Shown here one piece after another: positions 1 to 8,233 of a DNA stretch of 64,000 bases. How positions within the stretch are numbered: the first letter of the stretch is position 1; each line of letters begins with the position of its first letter. The notes beneath the pieces were generated by a model. It saw only the letters and a program-made list of their open reading frames with translations. It had not been told where the DNA came from and made no database searches. The position numbers and the translations under genes are program-made. The stretch comes from Melghirimyces profundicolus (lineage in GTDB: Bacteria > Bacillota > Bacilli > Thermoactinomycetales > DSM-45169). Where the stretch lies: NCBI RefSeq assembly GCF_003054245.1, contig NZ_QBKR01000017.1, positions 24,584 to 88,583 of the forward strand. The letters run 5' to 3'.

Positions 1-729
1 GAGAGCCCCGGCGCCATCGTAATAACCCGCCCGGTCCTCCACTCCCACCACTTCACTCGCTGTGATTTGCACATGATCGATATACCGGTTGTTCCACATG
101 TTTTCAAAGAGGGTATTGGCAAAACGGATCACCTGGATATTCTGCACCATCTCTTTTCCGAGATAATGATCGATCCGGTAGATCTCGTCCTCCTGAAACG
201 TTTCACGAATCCGGTCGTTCAGTTCTTTGGCGGAGGGATAGTCGTGCCCGAAGGGTTTTTCGATTACCAAACGTTTCCATCCATGGGTCCGGGCCAGCCC
301 GCAGTCCCGCAGGTGGAAAGAAACCTCCCCGAACAGTCCGGGAGCGATCGCCAGATAGAATAACCGGTTTTCCGGAATCCCGAGCCCCCGTTCCCGGTCC
401 TCCACCCGTTCCTTCAATCTGTGGTAACCTTCCCGGTCATGGACATCCAATGAAATGTACTCAAAATGGCGGGAAAAGGCTTCCAGTTCTCCCCTGTGTT
501 CCACCGGCAGCCGAAAATGCTTTTCCACCGACTCCATGATGATCTGACGGTAGTCTTCCGTTTCTCTCGGGGACCGCCCCAACCCGATGACCGAAAAACG
601 TTCATGGATTAATCCATTGCGGTAAAGTCCGTAGAGGGCGGGGATCAGCTTTCGCCTGGCCAGATCCCCCGCCCCCCCGAACAGAATCATCACGAATGGA
701 TCCAACTGGGAGGTTTTTAAATTTGACAC
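1..729 (-). CDS. zwf: Glucose-6-phosphate 1-dehydrogenase, N-terminal part (cut by window edge)
   Basis: First enzyme of the oxidative pentose phosphate pathway; it oxidises glucose-6-phosphate with NADP+ in the cytoplasm. About 243 codons are present and the C-terminus lies beyond the window edge. The N-terminal Rossmann motif reads FGGAGDLARRKLIPALY. The family active-site signature RIDHYLGKEMVQN, with the substrate-binding Lys and catalytic-region His, is seen about 185 residues in. A GTG start at 729 is preceded by AGGAG at roughly 10 nt. The gene was read directly from the minus strand. No partner gene is visible. Confidence 0.95.
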   Translation of the reverse strand, partial: MSNLKTSQLDPFVMILFGGAGDLARRKLIPALYGLYRNGLIHERFSVIGLGRSPRETEDYRQIIMESVEKHFRLPVEHRGELEAFSRHFEYISLDVHDREGYHRLKERVEDRERGLGIPENRLFYLAIAPGLFGEVSFHLRDCGLARTHGWKRLVIEKPFGHDYPSAKELNDRIRETFQEDEIYRIDHYLGKEMVQNIQVIRFANTLFENMWNNRYIDHVQITASEVVGVEDRAGYYDGAGAL

Positions 730-850
730 CTTGCCTTCACTCCTGTTCCGACCGTTTCTACTGCTCCCCCGGATCGACAGGTCTGCTTTCCCTTTCATTT
801 TTCCCCGAAAGTAAAGACTCAATGAGCGGCCGACAGGCCGGGACAGAAAA

Positions 851-883
851 AAGCTGTTGACAGCAAAACCGACGTCAACAGCC
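851..883 (-). terminator. Rho-independent terminator after the 178-aa gene
   Basis: On the minus strand the stem GCTGTTGAC/GTCAACAGC is followed by six T. It lies about 45 nt past the stop of the 178-aa gene and in front of zwf. Confidence 0.75.
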
Positions 884-925
884 TGTCCATTTTATATATA
901 ACACCACGGGTTCCATATAAACCTG

Positions 926-1462
926 TCATTCACTTTGAAGAGCTTCCTTGAAGCCGGGAGTCACACAGCACCCGTTTCCCTGAAAGTCCGTATCCCGACC
1001 CAAGTCCCGAATTTGGTTCCAAAACTCGACCACACAATCCAGGGGACGGGACACGGGTTCAATGGGTGCCAGAAAAAGGGTGGCCTCCTGTTTGGAACCG
1101 TTCCCTTCCGCGTTGAAAGTCACATAATAAACCGGATAACGAATCACGCCCCGGGAGGGTTCGTCGATATCGAACCGGACCTCATGGCTGCGGTCCAAAT
1201 GGGAAAAAGGACGGGAAATGCGATGGATCTCGCCCTCATCCGACCGGGTGACGACTTCCACCCGGTCCTCCTCTTCGCTGACAGTAATCCTTTCGGCCTG
1301 TCCATATACATATACCGCCTCTTGCTCCATATCCAACAGTCCCGCCAAAAGCGGTCCGTCGTCAGAAAGGGCCTCTTTCAACAAGCGTTTCAGCCAAGGG
1401 GCTTTCATCTCCCGGACCGAACCTTGAAAGTTGATGATGTTACAGTGGGGGAAAACGCGCAT
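926..1462 (-). CDS. Hypothetical protein, 178 aa
   Basis: Not recognised. It is an acidic soluble protein with no signal peptide or membrane segment. The middle part reads as beta-rich, alternating charged and hydrophobic residues. The ATG at 1462 has a GAAGGAG ribosome site 11 nt upstream; an internal ATG at 1408 has a poorer site. It is followed by a clear terminator, so it is probably transcribed alone, on the same strand as the acyl-CoA synthetase upstream. Confidence 0.7.
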   Translation of the reverse strand: MRVFPHCNIINFQGSVREMKAPWLKRLLKEALSDDGPLLAGLLDMEQEAVYVYGQAERITVSEEEDRVEVVTRSDEGEIHRISRPFSHLDRSHEVRFDIDEPSRGVIRYPVYYVTFNAEGNGSKQEATLFLAPIEPVSRPLDCVVEFWNQIRDLGRDTDFQGNGCCVTPGFKEALQSE

Positions 1463-1522
1463 CTGTCATCCGGCTCCTTCACTTGCGATTCCCTCAGATT
1501 ATAACCCAGCAGAAGACCCGGT

Positions 1523-3106
1523 TCAAGGAGCTTGTCTTTTCCTCTTCTTCTCCAAATTCCGGAGTTCCACCCGCCGGATCTTGCCGCTGGCAGTTTTGGG
1601 CAGTTCAGTGACAAATTCGATTTCCCGGGGATATTTGTAGGGAGCCGTTGTCTCTTTTACGTGATGTTTGAGTTCCTTCACCCGCTCTTCCGAGGAGGAG
1701 TAACCGCTTTTCAATACGACAAAAGCTTTGACAATCGAACCCCGGACCGGGTCGGGACTGGCCACCACCGCACATTCCTGCACCGCCGGGTGTTTGACGA
1801 GAGCATCTTCCACTTCAAAGGGCCCGATTGTGTAACCGGAACTGATGATAATATCGTCAGAGCGACCTTCAAACCAAAAATATCCATCTTTATCCCTGCG
1901 GGCCTGGTCACCGGTCAAATACCAGTCTCCCCGGTAGGCGTATCGGGTTTTTTCCGGATCCCGGAAATAACCTTTGAAGAGTGCGGGAGCCTCTTTGTGA
2001 ACAGCAATATCCCCGACTTCGCCGTCAGCGACAGGTCTTCCCTCTTCACCGATCAGTTCAACCCGGTTGCCCGGTGTGGGTTTACCCATGGAGCCGGGTT
2101 TCACTTCCATTCCCTTCAACGTTGCGACCAAAAGGGTATTTTCCGTTTGTCCGTAGCCGTCCCGGACATCGACCCCGAAGTGGCGGCGGAACGTGTCGAT
2201 CACTTCACGGTTCAAGGGTTCGCCGGCACTGACAGCGCTTCGGAGCCCTTCCAACCGGTATTCACCCAGATTGTCCACCTTGGCCATCATCCGGTACTCG
2301 GTGGGAGTGCAACACAGAACGTTCACCCGGTATTTCTCCATCAACGCCAAATAACGGTGGGCATCAAAGCGCCCCTGGAATACCAAGGCCGTTGCACCGT
2401 TTCCCAAAGTGGAAATGAAGGGACTCCAGACCCATTTCGCCCAACCGGGCCCCGCGGTGGCCCAAACCGTATCTCCTTCGCGGATGTCCAACCACTCCCG
2501 GCCCGCCACCGCCTGATGGGGAATGGCCCAGCTGTGATGGTGAACGACGCCTTTCGGGCCCCCGGTCGTGCCCGAAGTATAGGAAATGAAGGCCACGTCG
2601 TCGGACCGGGTTTTCGGCAGTTTCTCCCCGCTCCCTTCATCACCCAGGGAGAAAAACGAAAGCCAACGATCCGTCTGCTCCCCCGTCACCCAACCCATTT
2701 GAAGGGATGGACAATCAAGAACCGCTTTTTCCACCCGTTCCCGCAAGGAATGGTCAAAAATCACCGCCTTTGCGTCCGCATGGCGGATGCGGTAGGAAAT
2801 ATCTCCTGGCTGAAGCATTTCCGAACCCGGCACCACCGTCAGTCCTGCCTTCAGTGCGCCCAGGTAAGCCACATAAGCCTCCGGGGTCCGGGGAAGAAGG
2901 ATCATGACGCGATCCCCTTTTTCCAGCCCTGCCGAAAGGAGCCCTCCGGCCACACGATCCGAATCGGCTTTCAGTTCGGTGTAGGTTACTGCCCGTGTCT
3001 CGCCATTTTCGTTTTCCCACCGAATCGCAACCCGTTCGGGATGATCGGCAAAACGGTTCACATCCTGCGCCATGTTGTAATATTCCGGAATTTGAAACGG
3101 TTCCAT
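1523..3106 (-). CDS. Acyl-CoA synthetase, AMP-forming (YtcI-like)
   Basis: It activates a carboxylic acid to the acyl-CoA through an acyl-adenylate. The 527-aa length is normal for the medium-chain acyl/acetyl-CoA synthetase branch of the ANL superfamily. Visible motifs are the P-loop YTSGTTGGPKG (about 180), the A5 motif DGYGQTE (about 320), the A7/A8 region GDQARRDKDGYFWFEGRSDD, and the C-terminal PKTASGKIRR with the adenylation Lys. In B. subtilis ytcI neighbours sspA, and here the SASP gene is also immediately upstream. The exact substrate cannot be read from the sequence. Confidence 0.9.
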   Translation of the reverse strand: MEPFQIPEYYNMAQDVNRFADHPERVAIRWENENGETRAVTYTELKADSDRVAGGLLSAGLEKGDRVMILLPRTPEAYVAYLGALKAGLTVVPGSEMLQPGDISYRIRHADAKAVIFDHSLRERVEKAVLDCPSLQMGWVTGEQTDRWLSFFSLGDEGSGEKLPKTRSDDVAFISYTSGTTGGPKGVVHHHSWAIPHQAVAGREWLDIREGDTVWATAGPGWAKWVWSPFISTLGNGATALVFQGRFDAHRYLALMEKYRVNVLCCTPTEYRMMAKVDNLGEYRLEGLRSAVSAGEPLNREVIDTFRRHFGVDVRDGYGQTENTLLVATLKGMEVKPGSMGKPTPGNRVELIGEEGRPVADGEVGDIAVHKEAPALFKGYFRDPEKTRYAYRGDWYLTGDQARRDKDGYFWFEGRSDDIIISSGYTIGPFEVEDALVKHPAVQECAVVASPDPVRGSIVKAFVVLKSGYSSSEERVKELKHHVKETTAPYKYPREIEFVTELPKTASGKIRRVELRNLEKKRKRQAP

Positions 3107-3195
3107 CTTTATCGCCCTCCATCCGTTCCGAGTGGTTCATGCCCTACCAGAAGTTTTTTCGACACAGATGGCTTCTTTCCTTTTCCCAATATCAT

Positions 3196-3224
3196 AAAAA
3201 GGGCAGCGGTAAGTGCCGCTGCCC
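3196..3224 (-). terminator. Terminator of the SASP gene
   Basis: The perfect 9-bp stem GGGCAGCGG/CCGCTGCCC is followed on the minus strand by TTTTTATG. It sits 24 nt after the stop of the SASP gene. Confidence 0.85.
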
Positions 3225-3247
3225 GAAGGTACCAGTTATTCATTTTG

Positions 3248-3463
3248 TTACTTCAATCCGCCACCCAGTTGTTGCTCGGCCAGGGCGACCAGACGCTTGG
3301 TAATTTCACCACCGACCGAACCATTGGCACGGGAAGTGGTGTCAGCGCCCAGTTGAACGCCAAACTCGGAAGCGATTTCGTACTTCATTTGATCCAGAGC
3401 TTGAGCAGCACCTTCAACCAACAGTTGGTTGGTGTTGCGCTCGCGGTTTTGTTGTTGTTGCAT
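3248..3463 (-). CDS. sspA: Alpha/beta-type small acid-soluble spore protein
   Basis: This 71-aa DNA-binding protein coats the chromosome in dormant spores and is degraded by the GPR protease at germination. The family signatures are visible: a GPR-cleavage-like acidic segment ([12 protein letters not shown]) and the C-terminal block [17 protein letters not shown]. The ATG at 3463 has an ideal AAGGAGGTGAG site 7 nt upstream; the GTG four codons earlier lies inside that site. It shows the host makes endospores. The family predicts forespore (sigma-G) expression; no promoter was confirmed. Confidence 0.95.
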   Translation of the reverse strand: MQQQQNRERNTNQLLVEGAAQALDQMKYEIASEFGVQLGADTTSRANGSVGGEITKRLVALAEQQLGGGLK

Positions 3464-3706
3464 CTTAGGTCTCACCTCCTTGCAGATGGTACTCTTATAT
3501 TGCTTAGAATGGCTGAGCCCGATGCGTGTGAATTTCTGGAATGGACCTCCTTCAGCTCAATTTGGGCATCTGCCTGAGTTGCTCATGGCCAAATTGGGAC
3601 ATATGATACTCTCAAACAGCCGCCGTCACGAACTGCGGGATTGTCGGCTTTTCGGAAACCATTTTCGTTTTAGCCGCCATTACGGATTTTCTGCGAGGTG
3701 TTTTTG

Positions 3707-3934
3707 ATGAAACAGGATTATTATCGTCTGCTCGGCGAACTTCAAACCGTTGATTTTTTCCTGTCGGAACTCAACCTGCATCTCGCCACCCATCCTCAGG
3801 ATCATCGTGCCCAAGCACAGCGGAAGGAATATCACAGGATCCGCCAGGATCTCAACCGTGAGTATGAACATTGCATCCGGTTGATGCACGCCACTCAAGA
3901 ACAATTGACCATGCGGAAAGCCCGCAAAAAATAA
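3707..3934 (+). CDS. CotJB-family spore coat protein (stand-alone)
   Basis: 75 aa. The segment VDFFLSELNLHLATHPQDHRA, followed by a basic helix with YEHC, matches the CotJB core pattern (xxDFxLxELNLYLDTHPxDxxA). In Bacilli CotJB is usually encoded between cotJA and cotJC and helps build the inner coat. Neither partner is present here, so this is a solitary member or diverged paralogue. The ATG at 3707 follows GAGGTG by 6 nt; the GTG at 3698 is inside the ribosome site. Confidence 0.65.
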   Translation: MKQDYYRLLGELQTVDFFLSELNLHLATHPQDHRAQAQRKEYHRIRQDLNREYEHCIRLMHATQEQLTMRKARKK

Positions 3935-3960
3935 AAAGGCGCCTTTCGGGCGCCTTTTCA
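3935..3960. terminator. Bidirectional terminator
   Basis: The stem GGCGCC/GGCGCC with loop TTTCG has A-runs on the left and T-runs on the right. It sits between the convergent CotJB-like gene and the 48-aa gene. Confidence 0.85.
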
Positions 3961-3966
3961 CAATTA

Positions 3967-4113
3967 TTATCCGGTTTTCTTTGTCAACTGAGCCCATTGG
4001 TTCCTCAGGATTTCCAACTCTTCCCTGATGTCGTGTTGCTCCAGGAATTCATGACGTTCAACCGCCTGTTTGTATTCTTCTTTTTTCACACGATATTTGT
4101 TTTTGATTTCCAA
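3967..4113 (-). CDS. Small charged hypothetical protein, 48 aa
   Basis: Read directly from the minus strand. A TTG start at 4113 is preceded by TTGGAGG at 8 nt. The product begins MEIKNKYRVKKEEYKQ and looks like one amphipathic, probably coiled-coil helix rich in Glu and Lys. The stop abuts a bidirectional terminator. Function unknown. The good ribosome site and coding-like composition support it, but no family is recognised. Confidence 0.5.
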   Translation of the reverse strand: MEIKNKYRVKKEEYKQAVERHEFLEQHDIREELEILRNQWAQLTKKTG

Positions 4114-4265
4114 GAGTGGATCCTCCAAGGATACACACCTCTTTTACAAGGGAATGCCCAGATGGTATGTTATCTTTACCCTCTCCCTGAAAGGCTCAAA
4201 CCTCCAGCCATCCCCTGTAGTGATGAAATCCTTGTATCAAGGGAACAAATAAAAAGACGCACTGT

Positions 4266-4715
4266 TTATCCGTTGTTTTTTCCCTTTTGCCGTTGGTCCA
4301 ACCACATATTTCGAACGATGACGGAAGAACGGAACAACCGGTACATTTTTGCGGCATCGACGGCCGTCCACAATTTGGTCCCCGCGACGATCCGTTGCCC
4401 GTCTCTTCGATACCGAATGTAATCATGGGCTTTCAGTTGCTTCAGCACGTTGTTCCAATCGGAAGCTGTTCCCAGGTAATCCCGGAACAGATCGTAAACC
4501 TCATCCTCACGTACCGAAGGTTCCCTTTGGGTTCTCAATTCCGGATCCAATGCCGGATAAACCAAAAGCCCCCACAAAATGACCAACGAAGCCCTCGAAC
4601 GTTCATCCCAGTCTTTATGTATGGAGGAATCCGGTCGGTGATCCGGTTCTTTTTCAGAAGAAGGCGATCGGGACGTCAGGAGAGAACTGAGCTTTCGAGC
4701 GGATAATTGAGACAT
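4266..4715 (-). CDS. Hypothetical protein, 149 aa
   Basis: Not recognised. The N-terminal third is low-complexity (Ser, Arg, Glu). The C-terminal 90 residues look globular and helical, with a possible winged-helix-like segment around DWNNVLKQLKAHDYIRYRRDG. The ATG at 4715 follows GAAGGTGG; the GTG nine bases earlier overlaps that site. It is divergent from the Myb-like gene across an AT-rich gap. Confidence 0.6.
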   Translation of the reverse strand: MSQLSARKLSSLLTSRSPSSEKEPDHRPDSSIHKDWDERSRASLVILWGLLVYPALDPELRTQREPSVREDEVYDLFRDYLGTASDWNNVLKQLKAHDYIRYRRDGQRIVAGTKLWTAVDAAKMYRLFRSSVIVRNMWLDQRQKGKNNG

Positions 4716-4724
4716 GAACCCCAC

Positions 4725-4973
4725 CTTCTTTCCTTGATTTGGTTTAAAAAGTCGTATTTTGGGATGTATATATAAAATAAACCATTATTCTCTTTATGAC
4801 CATCTCAACATAGGTTTATACTACTTCATGATCCTTTTTCCGCCCCTTTGTTATAGGAAAAATATTCTTTATTTTTCTATAAAATATGCATTGATACGAA
4901 GGATATTTTGGTGGATAACGGTATTTCTTTTCTGTTATATTTATTAATATAGAAAGTTAAGACAGGGAGAGGG
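4725..4973. other. AT-rich intergenic gap
   Basis: About 250 bp of strongly AT-rich DNA, contrasting with the GC-rich surroundings. It separates the divergent 149-aa and Myb-like genes and must hold both promoters. Several TATA-like hexamers are visible, but no unique -35/-10 pair can be chosen. Confidence 0.5.
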
Positions 4974-5813
4974 ATGGCTTTGTTCGATACGAAAAAGGGA
5001 AAGTATACCGCCCAAGAGAATGAACGGATTATTCAAAAGATTAATGAAGGATTGGAACAAGGAGTTCGGGAACGGGAGATTTTGAAGGAACTCTCCGCGG
5101 AACTGAACCGGGGTTTTGCCGGCGTAATGTCCCATGTGCGGAAGTTACGAAGTCAATTCCCGGAGCACTTCAAACCGGGGATCGGCTCCGACCGGGGAAA
5201 CGGAGAAAGGCGGTTAAACAGCTGGACCGAAGAAGAGGAAAACACCGTGATCGAAACGGTCAACCGGTTCCTCGCTCAGGGAAAACCCCTTTCGTCCGCC
5301 ATCTCCCAGCTGGAAAAAGAATTGAATCGCACCCAGGGAGCGATTTATCAACGGATTTACACTCTTCGGAGAAAAACTCCGGAACGGTTTCACCGAACGC
5401 CGGGACCTCGCCCCCGAAGACACAGCATATCGGGATGGCAGGTTCAACGCCCCGAGATCCGCGACTTGGAAGAAATCCGCCGGCGGGAATTGGAATTGGC
5501 CGGCCATGAAACCGCTGCCGCTGCCGAATCCTCCGGGACAGCAAACCTCCCGTCAAAAGAGGGTTCCCATTCTACTGCCAACCTCTCCGAAGAAGATCTG
5601 GTGTTAATGGCTTTTGAAAGTCAGTACGGCAAACCCGGCCCGACCATCCGACGCCGACTGACGGATTTGATGCGCAAATACGGTCATACCCGTGTCTCCA
5701 TCGCCCTGTTCACCCTGCATGAGGACAAAGAATTCCCCTCTGTCATCACCCGGTTCCTGGAAAATCACCTGAAACGAAACTCACCGGTGAATGAAAAAAA
5801 GGCGGGCTCCTAG
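4974..5813 (+). CDS. Protein with two Myb/SANT-like repeats, probable DNA-binding regulator
   Basis: 279 aa. Two related helical repeats are visible, at about residues 10-66 (YTAQENERIIQKINEGLEQG ... FPEHF) and 83-140 (WTEEEENTVIETVNRFLAQG ... PERF). Each starts with an aromatic and ends in a basic helix, as in Myb/SANT-type domains such as B. subtilis RsfA. A low-complexity linker follows, then a helical C-terminal domain. A role as transcription or chromosome-binding factor is an inference. The stop codon lies in the loop of the terminator shared with minE. Confidence 0.65.
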   Translation: MALFDTKKGKYTAQENERIIQKINEGLEQGVREREILKELSAELNRGFAGVMSHVRKLRSQFPEHFKPGIGSDRGNGERRLNSWTEEEENTVIETVNRFLAQGKPLSSAISQLEKELNRTQGAIYQRIYTLRRKTPERFHRTPGPRPRRHSISGWQVQRPEIRDLEEIRRRELELAGHETAAAAESSGTANLPSKEGSHSTANLSEEDLVLMAFESQYGKPGPTIRRRLTDLMRKYGHTRVSIALFTLHEDKEFPSVITRFLENHLKRNSPVNEKKAGS

Positions 5814-5829
5814 GAGCCTGCCCTTTTTT
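5800..5829. terminator. Bidirectional terminator containing two stop codons
   Basis: The stem GGCGGGCTCC/GGAGCCTGCC (one G-U) has a two-base loop, with A7 before and T6 after. The plus-strand stop TAG (5811-5813) and minus-strand stop TAG (5810-5812) both lie at the loop. Confidence 0.85.
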
Positions 5830-6097
5830 CGTCTTCGGAATCACGAAGCCGGACCGGTATACTGGCGTTCAATACCGTGGTATTGTCCCGCTGCCTGGAT
5901 TGGGGCCGGATTTCGACCTGACCCACGACGTCATAGCCGAATTCATCACACAGTTCGATCAATCGGCCCTGGAACTTTTTCAGCTTCCGCTCATCAATAT
6001 CCGACCGCTGGTAACTGAGAACCAGCGACAGCCGGTCATCGGCCGTGGCAGCCGTCGGTCGCTCTTTGTCTTTATTAAACATGTTCAAAAAAACCAC
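5810..6097 (-). CDS. minE: Cell division topological specificity factor MinE
   Basis: MinE stimulates the MinD ATPase and drives pole-to-pole Min oscillation, placing the division septum at mid-cell. The N-terminal core ATADDRLSLVLSYQRSD matches the MinD-binding segment, and the C-terminal part carries the dimerisation strand ending ASIPVRLR. Length (about 95 aa) is normal. It follows minD by about 20 nt. The start is uncertain: GTG 6097 has the best spacing to GAGGTG, with GTG 6106 and ATG 6082 as alternatives. MinE is unusual for Bacillales. Confidence 0.85.
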   Translation of the reverse strand: MVFLNMFNKDKERPTAATADDRLSLVLSYQRSDIDERKLKKFQGRLIELCDEFGYDVVGQVEIRPQSRQRDNTTVLNASIPVRLRDSEDEKRAGS

Positions 6098-6118
6098 TCT
6101 GTTCACCTCGTCCTTTAA

Positions 6119-6919
6119 TCAGGCGATGTGGAAAATCCGTTTAATCCGATTGATGAGGCTTGTCTCCTCCAACTCCAGATAGGGGACTTCTTCTCCGTTA
6201 ATCCGGCGGGCGATGTTGTTGAAAGCCCGGCCGGCCATCGACTTATCGTCCAGCACAACCGGTTCACCGGTATTGGAAGAACGGATGATGCGACGATCCT
6301 CGGGTACAATCCCCAAGAGGTTGATCGCGAGGTGGTTCTGGACCCGTTCCACACTCAGCATGTCACCGTCTTTTACCATACCGGGTTGCACCCGATTCAC
6401 CACCAAGTCGATGTGGTCCAGGTTGGCCGACTCCAGAAGTCCGATCACGCGATCCGAATCCCGTACAGAAGGGATTTCGGGATTGACGACCAAAATGGCC
6501 CGGTCTGCCGGAGCGATCGCATTTCGAAATCCGCCTTCGATCCCGGCAGGGGAGTCGATCAGGATAAATTCAAATTCCTCCCGCAATTCGTCCACAAGCT
6601 GTTTCACCTGCGCCGGTGTAACCTCCTCTTTGTACCGTGTCTGAGCAGCCGGCAACAGGGCCAGGTTGTCGAATTCTTTATGTCGAACCAAGGACTGGCG
6701 CAGTTTACTCGTTCCTTCGATCACATCCACCAGGTCATAGACAATCCGGTTTTCCAAACCCAGCATCAAGTCCAGCTTCCGGAGGCCGATGTCGGTGTCC
6801 ATCACGCAAACACTTCTCCCCAGCTGGGCCAGAGCCAAACCGACCGAAGCGACGGTTGTGGATTTCCCCACTCCGCCTTTCCCACTCGTCACGGTAATGG
6901 CTGTGGATTTATGCTTCAT
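6119..6919 (-). CDS. minD: Septum site-determining protein MinD
   Basis: A membrane-associated ATPase that recruits MinC to block polar division. The deviant Walker A motif GKGGVGKSTT is at residues 13-22, with MDTDIGLRKLDLMLGLENR following. The family Asp is in DSPAGIE. The C-terminal amphipathic helix LINRIKRIF is the membrane-targeting sequence. Length 266 aa is standard. It forms an operon with minE; minC is not in the window. Confidence 0.97.
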   Translation of the reverse strand: MKHKSTAITVTSGKGGVGKSTTVASVGLALAQLGRSVCVMDTDIGLRKLDLMLGLENRIVYDLVDVIEGTSKLRQSLVRHKEFDNLALLPAAQTRYKEEVTPAQVKQLVDELREEFEFILIDSPAGIEGGFRNAIAPADRAILVVNPEIPSVRDSDRVIGLLESANLDHIDLVVNRVQPGMVKDGDMLSVERVQNHLAINLLGIVPEDRRIIRSSNTGEPVVLDDKSMAGRAFNNIARRINGEEVPYLELEETSLINRIKRIFHIA

Positions 6920-7103
6920 AACTCTTTACCCCTTTCCAAAGCCTATCTATCTAAAACAGCTGACCAGGGTAAACCCTCATGGAAGAAAGAGAACTTTGCC
7001 AAATTTTTTAATGATTTTGTTTTATTGACAGATTGAAACAAGTTTCTCTGTCATTGTACCAGATATCGGGCCCCAAAAGAAGGGAATGGATGAAAATCCT
7101 GTT

Positions 7104-7466
7104 TTATCCGGCCCGTTCTCTCGCGAAGCGTTCCAGCTCGCGGCTGAGCAACTTCCAGATGATCGCGACGGCGGCCGCATCGTCCACATAACCCGCGATC
7201 GGCAGGAAGTCCGGCAACACATCGGTCGGGATAATGAAATACAAGAGTGCCGCCCCCGCCAACGCTTTTTGGGCCCGGTGGGTCCCGGGGTCGCGGAAAT
7301 ATCGGTAAAGAAGTTTCAATTTGTCGATAACCTGTTGAATGCCGCCGACACGCCGGACTTTGTCGTTAAATTCGTCAATGATTTTTCGTTTTCCTTCCGG
7401 GGTTTCCGCGGTTTTTTTCAGCGGTTCGAGAAAATTTTCAACCTTGTTGTTCAGACCAGACGACAT
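7104..7466 (-). CDS. YkvA/DUF1232 family protein
   Basis: 120 aa. The C-terminal half contains the DUF1232 core, a hydrophobic segment with the conserved pattern YFIIPTDVLPDFLPIAGYVDDAA at about residues 77-99. The N-terminal half is helical and charged. The family is small and membrane-associated, with unclear function. The ATG at 7466 is preceded by AAGGGGGGAG. The zinc-ribbon gene upstream ends 14 bp away, so the two are probably co-transcribed. Confidence 0.8.
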   Translation of the reverse strand: MSSGLNNKVENFLEPLKKTAETPEGKRKIIDEFNDKVRRVGGIQQVIDKLKLLYRYFRDPGTHRAQKALAGAALLYFIIPTDVLPDFLPIAGYVDDAAAVAIIWKLLSRELERFARERAG

Positions 7467-7479
7467 CGAACTCCCCCCT

Positions 7480-8028
7480 TCAGTCATGATAAACATGTTT
7501 TTTGCAGTGCGAACAGATCACCGTTTTTTCTTCGATCTGATCCCCGCAATGAGGACAGACAAAAATCGCCTCCCCTTCCCCCAAAAATGGGGGGGCGGTA
7601 TTTTCCTCCTCTTCTCTCGACGGGCCCGGCGGAGCCGGTTTTTCTTCCTCGACCTTCTCTTCCTCCGCTTTGCTGTATCCGGAATCCGGAGCCGGAATCT
7701 TCTCTCGGTTACGTTCTTTTTCTGGAGGGGGAACTTCCTCCTGTTGTTTCAACTTTTCCACCGACTGTTCCAGTTCCGCGATCTTTTCCCGAACATCCCG
7801 GATCTGTTGAAGCGTGGCCCGGGTCAGATCCGTCAGATCCAGACGCCCTTTCATTTCCCAGTATCGGTGGACTTCCCTTCCAAGCCGGCGGTACAGTTCA
7901 TCTTCATTCTCTTTTTTGTTGCGGATCAACAGCGTGATCCGGCTGATGTGCAACACCTTTTTTGATCGCTGGCTGGTGCTTTCAATTCCCTTTTCCAGCT
8001 TTTGTCTCAGCCCGGTCAGCAAATCCAA
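7480..8028 (-). CDS. Coiled-coil protein with C-terminal zinc ribbon
   Basis: 182 aa. Residues about 5-95 form a long charged helix or coiled coil. A Pro/Glu-rich low-complexity linker follows. The C-terminus is a zinc ribbon, CPHCGDQIEEK...CSHCKKHVYHD. TTG start at 8028 with AGGGGAG upstream. It is directly upstream of the DUF1232 gene. Function unknown. Confidence 0.7.
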   Translation of the reverse strand: MDLLTGLRQKLEKGIESTSQRSKKVLHISRITLLIRNKKENEDELYRRLGREVHRYWEMKGRLDLTDLTRATLQQIRDVREKIAELEQSVEKLKQQEEVPPPEKERNREKIPAPDSGYSKAEEEKVEEEKPAPPGPSREEEENTAPPFLGEGEAIFVCPHCGDQIEEKTVICSHCKKHVYHD

Positions 8029-8120
8029 AGCGCTTCGCTCCCCTTTTCACGGCTGTGTTTCTTTATTGTACGATGAAATCTGTCTTCCTTCCAGAAGGGA
8101 ACTCGCTTTCGCCTTCAAAC

Positions 8121-8144
8121 AAAAAAGCCCCGTCGGGGGCTTTC
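8121..8144 (-). terminator. Terminator downstream of element A and the Gly/Pro-rich gene
   Basis: The stem GCCCC/GGGGC is followed by six T on the minus strand. It lies downstream of the Gly/Pro-rich gene once the inserted MITE copy at 8158-8233 is passed. Confidence 0.75.
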
Positions 8145-8157
8145 AACACACACCTAA

Positions 8158-8233
8158 AAGCGTTGTGAAAAAGCGAGCGGCAGCATTTACTCCAAGCCCC
8201 CTTTCTAGAAACGAACATGAAATCACAACGCTT
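8158..8233 (+). mobile_element. MITE-like element, copy A (76 bp, internally deleted)
   Basis: The smallest complete copy. It begins AAGCGTTGTGA and ends TCACAACGCTT, with the conserved subterminal blocks but no interior. It is flanked by direct repeats CTAA (8154-8157 and 8234-8237). The right-hand repeat supplies the TAG stop of the Gly/Pro-rich gene on the minus strand. Confidence 0.85.

Noticed and set aside
1532..3577. Plus-strand 681-codon open frame
   Set aside because: It is the antisense shadow of the acyl-CoA synthetase and SASP genes, in GC-rich DNA, with no recognisable domain.
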